From positions 1,071,501-1,135,500 of the forward strand of contig SMSO01000034.1 of the NCBI GenBank assembly GCA_004764695.1: 64,000 nucleotides of DNA. The letters run 5' to 3'. The stretch's first letter is position 1; every line of letters starts with the position of its first letter. The DNA is from Schizochytrium sp. TIO01 (taxonomy: Eukaryota > Sar > Bigyra > Thraustochytrida > Thraustochytriidae). The notes below the pieces were generated by a model. The model was not told the origin of the DNA. It saw only the letters and a program-made list of their open reading frames with translations, and did not search any database. The translations under genes were made by a program, and so were the position numbers. Positions 34,575 to 44,529 of the stretch are shown piece by piece.

Positions 34575-34999
34575 CCCAACTCAAAGACACATAGTTCGTC
34601 GAAGAAGTCACGTGCAGTGTCGATTAAGTGCCATTTCGTGGACACTCAGAAGAAGCTCTCGGAAAACTCCAAACTGAGCAAGTTTCCAAAGCAGTTGCGA
34701 ATGCGATCATGATTGACTTCCCTTCTGCACCTTTGAACGTAGTTTCTTGCTGGAGGGGCTGATGAACTGACTGACCCCAGGCAGGCCTTCCAAAGTATCT
34801 ATCTATTTAATAATCTATTTAACTATTCAATAAAAATAATCTATTTAGCTATCTAAGTGTCTCCTAGGCACCTAACTTTGAGTATTTTACTAAGAAAGCA
34901 GAGAGAAGAAGAGAAAAGAGAAAAAGAGAAAGAAAAAGAGGCCTATTCAAAGTTATGCGAAGGAGGCGATCGCAGTGGACCTTGCCCAATTGATTTTCT

Positions 35000-35040
35000 T
35001 GATTTCCTTGACTTCCTTGACTTCCTTGACTTCCTTGACC
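35000..35040. repeat. 9-bp minisatellite
   Basis: The unit ACTTCCTTG is repeated four to five times. In one frame it reads as a repeating Phe-Leu-Asp, which I regard as incidental. Confidence 0.85.
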
Positions 35041-35320
35041 CCAGACCTTATAGCAAGCCTTAGAAACACCGCAGCCTGGAGCCAGTCAGCCTGTCAATGC
35101 GCCTGCTTCTTTAACAGCCGCTGCGTGTTTTGGCGGACTCCGAGTGATCGGATCGTGTGCGTGGAGGTTGTTTTCGAGCGGCAGCTTACTTAGGCCAAAG
35201 CATGGAAAACCTACGTAGTAGCTCGTAGTAAAGAGCTACAACCTTTGACTACCCACAGAAGAAATAGGCAATTCATGATAAATAAACATAAAAGTATGGA
35301 TAAACAACGCGAATAAAATA

Positions 35321-35352
35321 AATGAATGAATGAATGAATGAATGAATGAATG
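35321..35352. repeat. AATG tetranucleotide microsatellite
   Basis: Eight AATG units. The same tetranucleotide recurs at about 58433-58459. Confidence 0.9.
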
Positions 35353-35439
35353 CACAAAAGAATTGCTGCGCTGTTTATTATTTATGAAAAGAGGGAGTGC
35401 AAACGGAGGTCGGCCAAAGCAAGAGGGAGTGCGGAGTCC

Positions 35440-35622
35440 ATGGAGAGACCTCGAAGGAGCAGCGATGAATTAAAGCCAAAGGTGCCATTAGCAGCGATGC
35501 CGGCCACTTTCTATCGCGTCTCCTTTCTCGTGCTGCTGCTGAGTGCATTTGTGCTGCTGATTTCTTTACTTTTTACTTTTTCTTCTCCCATTCCGGGTCC
35601 ACTTGAACATAGGTACGTATGA
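35440..35622 (+). CDS. Possible small membrane protein or first exon
   Basis: A 60-codon frame from the ATG at 35440 (MERPRRSSDELKPK) has one hydrophobic segment (FLVLLLSAFVLLISLLF). Near its end, ACATAG|GTACGTATG is a good splice-donor match, so it may be an exon of a larger gene. I found no convincing downstream exon; the sulfotransferase 430 bp further on has its own start and membrane segment. Function unknown. Confidence 0.2.
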   Translation: MERPRRSSDELKPKVPLAAMPATFYRVSFLVLLLSAFVLLISLLFTFSSPIPGPLEHRYV

Positions 35623-36044
35623 CTTATGTCTTATAGGTTTTGCTTTCTCTTGAAAAGTTTAGTTTAGTCAAGTCAATCATCCATCCATAGGTAGGACAGG
35701 ATAGGAGACTGCTAGAGAGGTCAAAGAAAGAGAGCGATCGAGTAAGCTGCGTGGGGAGTAGCATAGAGTAAGAGTTGGCTAGAAAGCTTGAAAATAGGCC
35801 GGTTTTAAAATTATTGATTTGATTTCGTAATAATGAAAATATTAAAAATAAAATAGAAGTGAAAAGTAAAAGAAAGAAAGAAAGAAGGAAGGAAGAGTCA
35901 TGGTTGTAATGGTTATAGACTGTCTCTGTGGATGTTAATGGGCACGAGCTCGGCAAATCGTGATCGACTTCTACGATTGAGGAGGTCGAGGTCGAGGTCG
36001 AGGTCGATTGACTCTACGATTGAGGTCGATTGTTTTGGGGAAAG

Positions 36045-37511
36045 ATGAAATCTCCTATCATGAGGTCTCCTAATGCGAGGACTCCCATGATGTCGCCAGG
36101 CTCGAGGTCTCCGACCACGATCGAGGCCATGTTCAAGGGTGGCTTCGTGGAGGATCACGTCGATGAGAACACTACATGGTCTCGTCGCATCTGGACCCTT
36201 CTGGGTATTGTTTTATTGACGGGCTTCTTGGCACTTGCTGGTAGCGTGTCGAGCAACAAAAGAGCCATTGGTGAGTCTGACACAGGCCTGCTCGTGGTCT
36301 CCATGGACAAGAATGGCATCGGTGAGGAGCAGGCGATGTCTGAGAAGCTGTACCGCAAGGAGCTTGAGGACTCGTACAGGGAGTTTGGCGAAGATACTGT
36401 AAAGCAGGCAGATGACTACATTCAACAGTCCACCGATGCTGAAATTGAGGAAATCGCTGACAAAAAGATCTCCAAGCTCAGTGGAGAAGCACCACTCCCA
36501 CGTCCGCCGCTCTACACCTCTGATGAGGAAGGCCGTCTTCGTGAGGAAGCACTCAAGGAGTTCGCATCCATGGGTCCTGACGCTGAGTTCTCCATCTTCA
36601 GCGGCGACAGACCTCCTGGCTTGCTCTTCTCAAAACTCCATAAGGTTGGTGGAACAAGTGTCGCTCTCGCTCTTGACAATGTCACAAAGTACTACGACCT
36701 TAAGGGAGGCCCCTCCCGCTCGTTCTTTACGAACTACAAAGATGGCAAGTGCAAGTACCGCAAGTTTGACGTATTCTACCAGCACGCATGGAGGGCCAAA
36801 TGGATGCAAGCATGCCTCCCCGGAGCTGCAATGGTCACCGTATTTAGGGAGCCAAGCAGTCGCTATATCTCGCATGGAACTTGGTACGACAATCGTCGCT
36901 ATTTTATTGAGTACCCTGATAAAAAGTGCGACTATGAAAACGGAGATCGCAAGCCTCTTGGTGGCAAGCCTTTTCAATGCCATGATGATGAGTTCCGCCA
37001 CCAGTTCACTCTCGACCTTCTCTTGAAACGCATCAAGGAAAAGCCTAACAACCCCATGCAATGTGGAGAGGTTTGCAGTTGGGTGACCTTGCCGCGAAGC
37101 CAGGATCCCAATGTCGCCATTGAGGCCTTGCAAAAAGATTATGCACTCTATGTCACCACTGAGCGCGTCGACGAGTTCCTCGTTATCCTTGCGCTTCGTT
37201 TTGGCTGGTCTCTGGACACCATGATTTATGAGAAGTGCAAGGATCAGGGCAAAGTCAAGGTATCTGGACGTGACTTGAAGGGAGAGCATGCTTGGGCCAT
37301 GGACAAAATCCGCATGCTTACCACCAATGAGCAAAAGGTGTATGACTTTACTAAGCAGAAGATTGAGAGCTACCTTAAGAGACTCGGACCTGGTTTCCAC
37401 GGCCTTGTAAAGATCTTCAGGGAGCGTCTTGGTGCTTTCCACAAGAAGATCCTTGCTGAAAAGAACGGAAGCCCACGCTGGCTGCCCCACGGCTCTGTAA
37501 TGATGTGCTAA
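36045..37511 (+). CDS. Type II membrane (Golgi-type) sulfotransferase
   Basis: The first ATG in frame is 36045 (MKSPIMRSPNARTPMMSPGS), giving 488 residues. A single membrane segment lies at residues about 49-70 (IWTLLGIVLLTGFLALAG) after a short cytosolic tail, the usual layout of Golgi sulfotransferases. The 5'-phosphosulfate-binding loop is LHKVGGTS at 198-205, with Lys200 as the PAPS contact. The 3'-phosphate motif is FREPSSRYIS from 267, with Arg268 and a downstream Ser. These features place it among PAPS-dependent carbohydrate sulfotransferases (2-O-sulfotransferase/galactose-3-O-sulfotransferase type). The acceptor sugar cannot be told; a cell-wall or secreted polysaccharide is likely. 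The region between the membrane segment and the catalytic domain is a charged stem. The gene is intronless. Confidence 0.78.
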   Translation: MKSPIMRSPNARTPMMSPGSRSPTTIEAMFKGGFVEDHVDENTTWSRRIWTLLGIVLLTGFLALAGSVSSNKRAIGESDTGLLVVSMDKNGIGEEQAMSEKLYRKELEDSYREFGEDTVKQADDYIQQSTDAEIEEIADKKISKLSGEAPLPRPPLYTSDEEGRLREEALKEFASMGPDAEFSIFSGDRPPGLLFSKLHKVGGTSVALALDNVTKYYDLKGGPSRSFFTNYKDGKCKYRKFDVFYQHAWRAKWMQACLPGAAMVTVFREPSSRYISHGTWYDNRRYFIEYPDKKCDYENGDRKPLGGKPFQCHDDEFRHQFTLDLLLKRIKEKPNNPMQCGEVCSWVTLPRSQDPNVAIEALQKDYALYVTTERVDEFLVILALRFGWSLDTMIYEKCKDQGKVKVSGRDLKGEHAWAMDKIRMLTTNEQKVYDFTKQKIESYLKRLGPGFHGLVKIFRERLGAFHKKILAEKNGSPRWLPHGSVMMC

Positions 37512-38324
37512 TATTTGGGTTTTGTTTCCGTGCTGGCGCAAAAAAGCCCTGTAAGTTGTTCAAACTCGTATTTTACATTCAAGAATAGTGCTTGAGATCT
37601 TTCCTGTTGCGCAATACTTGGGTCGTAGTAGTTCCCCAGTGGCCTTTCATAGAAAATCTGAGCAAACTCACACGTTCGTCAGAATGTTTGAGCAGGTTTA
37701 GTGTTTTTTTTCTTCTTGAATTACTTTATAAAAAAACAATCTATGTTTGCCAATGCACTTTTTGAGATCATACCCCATGCGCCGTATGATTGTTTGAGAA
37801 AATCAAACCCATGCATTCCATCAACCGGAGCTCCTCGCCTCGTATAATAATAATAATAATAAAGGATTTTTTAGAACTTTGATTATGTTCCTGGCAGCTC
37901 CATTTGCAGCAGCCCGCCTTACCAAACTAGCAGCATAGAACTCAAGTTTTGAATGCATATTACTTCCAACCTATGAAGCGGGTTTTCCCGCGTCATACAT
38001 TGTAGGGTATCTTCTACTCATGGACTTGAGAAATATGTTTACCCTTAAAGAAGAAAGAAGGCAATCTCTACTATCTCGGGAGTCAAGGTGTAAGCAACAT
38101 CGCCAAGTCCGACGTACCGCATCAAAGTCCCTTCCACCCTTTCAAAGTATTAAAATGGCCAATTCTATCGAGTCCTATCGTTTATGTTAACTACTATTAT
38201 ATGTCTTCACCCTTGATTCAATGTGGGTGGTGCTCCTGGTAAATTCCTTTGCTCGACAAACAGCAATCCAACAATAGATCAGCAAAGTGCCTGTGCTCTC
38301 ATAAACGCAGCTTTGCTTGAAGCC
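37512..38324. other. Spacer between sulfotransferase and RRP8
   Basis: AT-rich sequence with an ATA/AAT run near 37845-37862 and no coding frame of note. It holds the promoter of RRP8. Confidence 0.6.
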
Positions 38325-39356
38325 ATGGATGCACCGAAGATCGTCCGTGGTGGCGGCAAGCAGTCAAAACGAGCTCAGAAGCGCAGCCGCGCCGAGGCTA
38401 GCAAGGCGGACTCGTCTCATGGCAAACCTGCTCAACATGGACGGTCCTCAGCGGGTCAGAACCCTCGGGGCTCAAAGCGGCCACGTGAAGATGATGAGCG
38501 CAATGAAATCGAGAAAACCCCTGGGAAGGCTGCACCTTCAGAGCAGGCAAGCAAAAAGCCCAAGCAAACTAAGCCCAAAAGTTCCACGACACCGAGCACT
38601 AAGAAACCCGCAATCTCGAGTTTGCAATCGAAGTTCAAAGCTAAACTCGAAGGTGGCCAATTTCGGTGGTTGAATGAGCAACTTTATACAACAACAAGTG
38701 ACAAGGCAATGAAACTCTTCAAACAGAAACCTGAGCTCTACAATGTGTACCACCGTGGATTTGAGAGCCAGGTACAACGCTGGCCTGAAAACCCGGCCGA
38801 GATGATTGCCGCAGAGGTGAAGAAAATGCCCAAGGGTACTGTGGTAGGCGACTTTGGCTGCGGAAACGCACTTATCGCACGTACTGTTCCCCACAAAGTA
38901 TATTCATTTGACCTTTGCAAAACGAACAAACACGTCACGGTGGCTAGCAGCGCTGATGTTCCCCTTGAGGATAGCTGCCTTGACGTGGCTGTGTTTTCCC
39001 TCTCGCTTATGGGAACTGATTACCAGCGATTTTTACTTGAGGCTCGCCGTACACTCAAGGTTGGAGGCCAGCTTATTGTAGCAGAGGTCAAAAGCCGCTA
39101 CAGTTCAGGTTCGGCGAAAGGCGATGCCGAGGAGGAGATGGATCGTGGTATTGCATCCTTCAAGCGTGTACTCAAGAAACTCGGTTTCCGTCTTGAGGAC
39201 GAGGAGCTTGAAAACCGCATGTTTGTAATGTTTCACTTTCGGAAACTCAGCTTACCTGAAGAGCAGGAGACTAAATTGGGCAAACTAATTCGCGCGCAAG
39301 GTTTTATTGATAAAGATGAGGGCGTGTTAAAGTCTTGTATGTACAAGAAGCGTTAA
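38325..39356 (+). CDS. RRP8: RRP8, nucleolar rRNA adenine N1-methyltransferase
   Basis: The first true ATG is at 38325 (MDAPKIVRGGGKQSKRAQKR), giving 343 residues. The first 120 residues are Lys/Arg/Pro-rich and probably a nucleolar targeting tail. From about residue 105 the Rrp8 family signature is clear: FRWLNEQLYTTTSDKAMKLF, YHRGFESQVQRWPENP, the SAM-binding GDFGCGNALIA around Asp176, SFDLCKTNKHVTVA, ADVPLEDSCLDVAVFSLSLMG and WP-type spacing. The yeast and human proteins make m1A in helix 25 of large-subunit rRNA. The intronless frame and length fit the family. It is convergent with PSMA4, 540 bp apart. Confidence 0.9.
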   Translation: MDAPKIVRGGGKQSKRAQKRSRAEASKADSSHGKPAQHGRSSAGQNPRGSKRPREDDERNEIEKTPGKAAPSEQASKKPKQTKPKSSTTPSTKKPAISSLQSKFKAKLEGGQFRWLNEQLYTTTSDKAMKLFKQKPELYNVYHRGFESQVQRWPENPAEMIAAEVKKMPKGTVVGDFGCGNALIARTVPHKVYSFDLCKTNKHVTVASSADVPLEDSCLDVAVFSLSLMGTDYQRFLLEARRTLKVGGQLIVAEVKSRYSSGSAKGDAEEEMDRGIASFKRVLKKLGFRLEDEELENRMFVMFHFRKLSLPEEQETKLGKLIRAQGFIDKDEGVLKSCMYKKR

Positions 39357-39896
39357 GCCAAGGGTCAATGTTCAAGCATAATCTAGTTTTCGAAGAATCT
39401 AATTTGCAACGAAGACCTTGTATTTTTTTGTTGTTTCTGGATGCATAGCCCTCTAATATGTAAATTGTACAGTTTGTAGTGGCCTTAATTTTCACATGTG
39501 AACGAAAATGTTCAACTAAAAAACTAAGACAATTAGCCAAGCCCTCTTAGTAACGTACTTTTGCTAGTAGGACATTTTGAAAACGAAAAAAAAAGAAAAA
39601 AAAAGATGCATAAGGCATCTGGTTTGTTGTCTTAGGATTTACGCCCTGGGCATTGCGGTTTAAGAAAGCGCACAACGAAAAATTCTCGCTTCACGGAACA
39701 CTGAATACAAACTAAAATAATTAACGCATCAACGTGTGTTTTGCTGATTAATCAAGGTGCGTATTTGGATTCGAAAGCAAGAGCTCCAAGTGAGAAAATA
39801 TCATGTTTGCAGAAGGTAGTACTGGTAATTATGTTTGTATGGTTTTTCAAGGGTGTAGTGTTGTCGTAGTTGTTGAATGGGTTAAAAATGAGGGAT
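39357..39896. other. Convergent 3' spacer
   Basis: AT-rich DNA between the RRP8 and PSMA4 stop codons, with an interrupted A-run near 39585-39605. Nothing else seen. Confidence 0.65.
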
Positions 39897-40670
39897 TTAT
39901 GCAGCCTTGGCTTCGGCCTTCTCCTCAGCCTCCTTCTCCTCGGCAATGATCTTGTCCAAGAGATGCTGAACCTCGTCATCATGCATGACGTGCTGCACAA
40001 GCTTACCGGTTGCCTTATCCATTCTGAGTACAGAGAACTCCATCTTGTCCGCGCTCGGGGTGACAGAGTCCATGGTCTTGTTAAGAACCTTGACAGCGAG
40101 CTCAAGGGCTTCATCAATAGAGCAGTCATCCTTGTACTCCTTCTTCAGGAGTGAGGTGGCAGCCTGATTGTTGGCGCCAATGGCGGTTGCCTTCCAGCCG
40201 CCATAGTTGCCGGACGGGTTAGATTGGTACAACTGGAATCCATAGTGGCGATCCCAGCCAGCATAGAGGAAGGAAACACCAAAGGGGCGCTGGCCACCAA
40301 ACTGGGTGTAGCCCTGCTTCAGATCACAAACCCGCATGATGAGCTGCTCGAGAGGCTGGGGCTCTTGGTACTGCAATTTGTAGTTCTGTGCCACGCGGCG
40401 CAAATAGCTAATGAGAACGTTGGCATCGGAGGTGAGACCAGCAACGGCACAGGCCACGTGGTCATCAATCATGTACAGCTTCTCGCTAGTCTTACTCGGG
40501 GCAAGAAGCTTGCTGGTGGCTTTTTTCTCAGCGGCAATCACAACACCATCACCAGCAAGGAGGCCTACACATGCGCCAGCATTGTCAATGGCTTGCATAG
40601 CGTATTCCACCTGAAACAGACGGCCTTCCGGCGAGAACACCGTGGTGCGCGAATCATATCTGGAGCCCAT
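39897..40670 (-). CDS. PSMA4: 20S proteasome subunit alpha type-4 (alpha3)
   Basis: The 257-residue protein starts [20 protein letters not shown], the proteasome alpha N-terminal signature. It continues with the family core: [70 protein letters not shown]. The [14 protein letters not shown] block and the LQYQEP segment match alpha type-4 more closely than other alpha subunits. Alpha subunits form the outer gated rings of the 20S core and are not catalytic. The C-terminus is Glu/Lys/Ala-rich and exposed, as is usual. The gene is a single frame with an ATG at 40670. Confidence 0.93.
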   Translation of the reverse strand: MGSRYDSRTTVFSPEGRLFQVEYAMQAIDNAGACVGLLAGDGVVIAAEKKATSKLLAPSKTSEKLYMIDDHVACAVAGLTSDANVLISYLRRVAQNYKLQYQEPQPLEQLIMRVCDLKQGYTQFGGQRPFGVSFLYAGWDRHYGFQLYQSNPSGNYGGWKATAIGANNQAATSLLKKEYKDDCSIDEALELAVKVLNKTMDSVTPSADKMEFSVLRMDKATGKLVQHVMHDDEVQHLLDKIIAEEKEAEEKAEAKAA

Positions 40671-42660
40671 TTTCCCGGATTGAAGAGTGAAAACTACACA
40701 GAGATATCACAATGTCTTGCGATCAGAAATACTCAATCAACGTCGATGTTGAAGAGACGATAGATAGATACTCGCTCAAGAGCGTCGAGTTGTCAACCGC
40801 CCTCGATCTCACACTGACCCACAAGGCCACGGGCTCTAGAGAAAGCAAAAGGAAAAGTTGCGCAGATAGAAGCGTATTCGCAAGACGTCAGTAATCTCGC
40901 TCCGCCGCGAAGATAACCGTCTCGCACCCACGCGATCTTCGCCAAGTCGAACTGCCTTGGCTAAATTGTGCTCGAAGCTTCTCTTGCTTCTCTCCCCTTC
41001 TTTCTCTTAATTGATCTTCTTTATTATTATTATAATAACCCATGCAACTACTATTGTTAGTCGTAGCGGAGTGAATTGGGGTTCACTTGCTTCGTAGAGG
41101 AACAGATCTTGAAAGGAACACCTTAAAATATTATGTGTGCCGTTTTATAAATTAAAATAGAACACCTTAACTTAACTTTGATAATGATAAAGCAATTAAA
41201 ACATAGGAGCAAATGCGAACCAAGATAAAATTGAGGCTACTTATAGGCTGGAGTAGAGATGAATGATGAGTGGGTTTGAGAATTTAAAACCATGCACTAA
41301 TGTTCCAAACGAAATACATGTCATTATGTCAATTGGCCACTGTGTTTGTATGAATGCGCGGGGTATGATGAAATAGAAACTAGACACCTCGGTGCAACAA
41401 AGTTAAAAGCGTGATGATTATTTTAATCATTCATTTAGGACATCCACGAAAAGAAGTATTCAACAAGATCCTCGGCTTTTCCGCGGGGTTCTTAGTTATG
41501 GCATATGTAGTAATTCTAGTTACGTGGCTATGATTGGGCCCATGACGCAACATGGGTCAACTGAAATCATAAAAATGGTTTGATAATATGCTTTTGCAAA
41601 GGTCTACAATGAAAAACAGTTGATCAGGGGGCATGCACAAAATTGCAGATATAAAAATAAAAGCTATAGCGGGAATGTAAATCGGTTTGAATCAAGGCTC
41701 ACTAGTATAACTTACAGCAACAAATCTAACCACTGTTTCAGAAGCTTCCTTTAGACAGTTATAGTAAAATCTTTCATGCTTAAGGTTGCAATCACAATGA
41801 GTCCCATTAACTTCTTTCATCGTTTTAATTTCTATCAAAGTGCTGCGAAACCGGAAACTTTCTTCCTCTTCTTAACAATTCGTCTATGTGAACTTTCCCC
41901 AGCCATAGTGCTCTTTGTTACGAATGTCAAGTATAGTCATACCCTTCCAAGGTATATCTATCGTACAAGACGACTTGAAATAGGTTTAATTTTTAAAATT
42001 ATAAAAAATGAGGTATGCGGTACTCCTGTTCTACTATTACACTGTCGAAAACATTGATTATAGAATGACACAGCAACTCCGAGGTTTGAAGAACCCAATT
42101 TGCATTCTCCTGCAAAAAGCACAGAGTGTGGCCATTCTTACGCGTGGTCGGGTACTGGAATGGTACCTTTTCTTAGACTATTCGCAATTTGCTAGGGAGG
42201 TTAGCAAATGTGGTAGAAACCTACTAGGACTACTAGGTACGTATGGGTTTTGCCAATTTCTTCGTTTATTCTCCCAACTCTTTATCTCTCGCGACGTCGG
42301 GCCCGCGCGAGCGGGTTCCTGGGGTCCCTCCGGCGATCAGGTGGGATTCGATATCAAATTGTTCGTCTTGGCCTCCCTCGCATTTGCAGCAGTCTTCCTA
42401 GATACCTCCTCTCGACTGTGCTTGGAGAGAGTTCGTCAACTCCGAAGAACCCTCCTTGTACGGAGTCCATCGGAGCAGCAGCAACAGCAGCAGCAGCAGC
42501 AGCTTTATCTTCAACTCACACAGCACATTGGAGCCTTCAGGAACGTGCGGCTGAGATACTAAATAGTTGCTAGATCTACAGATCTCATTTGTCGGTCCCA
42601 GCTACTCTTGAAGGCAGGCAGATATACTGACTGACCTCCTGATTGAAACCTGTGCATAAC
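40671..42660. other. Divergent spacer between PSMA4 and the E3 gene
   Basis: Contains promoter regions for both flanking genes. A plus-strand frame at 42008-42562 (184 codons) includes hydrophobic stretches and a glutamine run, but I see no domain. It may be 5' leader of the E3 transcript. A CAG run is at 42474-42504. Confidence 0.45.
42474..42504. repeat. CAG trinucleotide run
   Basis: About ten CAG/CAA units 160 bp upstream of the E3 start; they would code Gln or Ala depending on frame. Confidence 0.85.
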
Positions 42661-44529
42661 ATGGGTAACGCTCCCAGCATGAGCCGTGGAACCAGTGATG
42701 TTGCTGCCCAAGCCGCTCAGGCCGCGTCACAGGCGGTACTTGCAGTCCAAGCTGCCGCCGGTCTAGGCGCCATCGCCGCCGCAAGGCCCTCTGCTGTAGG
42801 TCTCTTTCCCCGCGACGCCCAGATCCGAGACGACTGGGTGGTTATCTCTCGAGACTCTCCCGTCAGCGCGAATGTCAACAGTGCAAGCGCCTCCATAAAT
42901 CAGCGTAATAACCAAAGTGTCGACGTTAATAACCTTGGAAGTTCAGGGAGTAAACGCGCGCGGAGTAATGGAGCAGGTGCCGCAATCGGCCTTGGGTCCG
43001 GCGAGATTACTGGCTTAGAATGTGTTCGATTGTCGGCACAAATGGTGAGGGCAGTGAGAGCCGCAAATCTTCGCGGTGAAGACCTTCGGCAAACAATGGA
43101 GAACTTAAACGAGGCGATGGCGCTCTTGACGCAAAAGATGAGTGAGATTGAACATAGGTCGCTGGCGGCAATGAGTGACAGCCAAAGAACGTGCTGTGCG
43201 TGTGACGTGGCGGCCGAAGACACATATGCGGACTTTGTGGAGCTAGCAAACTGTGGGCATTCGATGTGCTTAGACTGCTTCAGGACGCATGTCCTGGCCT
43301 CTGCACCGAGGGCAAGCTGCATAATACCTTCGTGTGCATGCCTGATCGCGGAAAGGGACATTCGAGCAAACTTGCAAGCTGGTGACTTGGACATCTACAT
43401 GTCGGCGAGTCTACATAACATCGGTGACCAGATCTGTCACTGCCCGAATTGTGAAAGTCGTATCGCTCTTGATCGAGATAAAAAGGACACTCGGAACGCT
43501 GCACGTGTACGCTGCGTCTGCAACGCAACGTTCTGTGCTGACTGCGCTGTCTCGCCGTATCACGAGGGCCTCTCTTGCGAGGAGTTCTTGACAACGACGC
43601 CTTGCAGGTTCTGCGAGAACCGCGTCCCTGCACCATCATCTGAAAGCAGTAGCCTAGGAGTCGTTGTTCGCTGTGCATCTCCAAGTTGTGAACAAAAGGC
43701 CCAAGACCTCTGCGGGAAAATTCGTCCTGAGTGCGGCCACGTTTGTGGAGGCTTAGCTGGCGAATCCTCTTGCCCTGAAATGTGTTTCCAGTGCCTTGGT
43801 CCTGATGCCTTGTGTGTTGTCTGCCTTGATCCACTCGAGCAAGGCGCAAGCATTGAGCTTTCTTGTGGCCACCCGATGCACGTTGAATGTATTCGTGAAC
43901 GTTTTGCGAGTGAACGTAGTGCCGAGCGTGCAACTCTAACTTTTGCCAAATGTACAGTATGCAAAGCTGATATGGCTCACCCTGAGGCTCTAGAGGCAGA
44001 GTTTCTCGCTGTTGCAGAACTGCGAGCAAGTGTTGGCAGCGTACTTGAAGAAGCGCGCCAGCGTGCTTCGCCTGCCGAGGCCCTCCTTGAAGATGATGCA
44101 TTCACTTTGTTTTATTGCACACGATGCCGACGCCCATTCTTTGGTGGCATGCGCCAATGTGAGGAAGCAGTAGACGATGCCAACCATGGAGAAGGAGGTC
44201 GGCATTGTTCTTCTTGCACATGTGCCCTGCAGCAGGTGTCCATTTGCCCAGAACATGGACCTGATAGTATGCAGTTCAAATGCTCTTTCTGTTGCACACC
44301 GGCCAGTTTCTTCTGTTGGGGGACCACTCATTTTTGTGTAGACTGCCACGCCCGCCAGATGGCTGGTGAGCGTCTAAACAAGCTATCTATTTCTCAACTA
44401 CCGCAATGCAATAGTGCGGAAGATTGTCCTCTAGGTCTCAATCATCCTCCCAATGGCACCCCCCCATCTATATGCGCTCCTGTGGTTCTTGGTTGCTCCA
44501 TGTGTCAGGCGCGACATGCCCTTATGTAA
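42661..44529 (+). CDS. RING-Cys-Relay (MYCBP2-type) E3 ligase with RBR-like N-terminal half
   Basis: The ATG at 42661 gives 622 residues beginning MGNAPSMSRG, an N-myristoylation-type sequence (Gly2, Ser6). Residues 15-45 are Ala/Gln-rich. About 178-232 is a RING1-like array (CCACD ... NCGHSMCLDCF), and 259-310 is IBR-like (CHCPNCE ... CVCNATFCADC). A CGHVCGG segment (358-364), which also precedes the RING in MYCBP2, leads into a C3H2C3 RING: C385, C388, C402, H404, H407, C410, C431, C434. The C-terminal 140 residues match the MYCBP2 tandem-cysteine domain. C500 and C552 align with relay cysteines C4520 and C4572, 52 residues apart in both; H563 aligns with H4583 and F558 with F4578. Phe4573 is Trp553, Phe4586 is Gln566, and the Glu4534 position is shifted (Glu511 nearby). 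MYCBP2 esterifies Thr/Ser with ubiquitin. Activity here is inferred. Confidence 0.82.
   Translation: MGNAPSMSRGTSDVAAQAAQAASQAVLAVQAAAGLGAIAAARPSAVGLFPRDAQIRDDWVVISRDSPVSANVNSASASINQRNNQSVDVNNLGSSGSKRARSNGAGAAIGLGSGEITGLECVRLSAQMVRAVRAANLRGEDLRQTMENLNEAMALLTQKMSEIEHRSLAAMSDSQRTCCACDVAAEDTYADFVELANCGHSMCLDCFRTHVLASAPRASCIIPSCACLIAERDIRANLQAGDLDIYMSASLHNIGDQICHCPNCESRIALDRDKKDTRNAARVRCVCNATFCADCAVSPYHEGLSCEEFLTTTPCRFCENRVPAPSSESSSLGVVVRCASPSCEQKAQDLCGKIRPECGHVCGGLAGESSCPEMCFQCLGPDALCVVCLDPLEQGASIELSCGHPMHVECIRERFASERSAERATLTFAKCTVCKADMAHPEALEAEFLAVAELRASVGSVLEEARQRASPAEALLEDDAFTLFYCTRCRRPFFGGMRQCEEAVDDANHGEGGRHCSSCTCALQQVSICPEHGPDSMQFKCSFCCTPASFFCWGTTHFCVDCHARQMAGERLNKLSISQLPQCNSAEDCPLGLNHPPNGTPPSICAPVVLGCSMCQARHALM

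Larger units (their letters stand above)
30875..36044. other. 5-kb spacer rich in simple repeats
   Basis: No convincing complete gene. It holds an AAAG run (32252-32277), an 8-bp tandem (33445-33476), an A18 run (34246-34263), a GA run (34551-34574), a 9-bp tandem (about 35000-35040), an AATG run (35321-35352), and GAGGTC units (about 35980-36010) just before the sulfotransferase gene. A possible membrane-protein exon at 35440-35622 is listed separately. Confidence 0.5.

Noticed and set aside
36630-37541. 303-codon frame opposite the sulfotransferase
   Set aside because: Shadow of a conserved gene; no motif of its own.
42008-42562. 184-codon frame before the E3 gene
   Set aside because: The last part is a CAG-coded Gln run, the rest has no domain, and it is open in two frames. 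More likely leader or spacer.
43280-44101. 273-codon frame opposite the E3 gene
   Set aside because: The plus strand carries an intact conserved E3 domain set over the same bases; the antisense frame has no domain.
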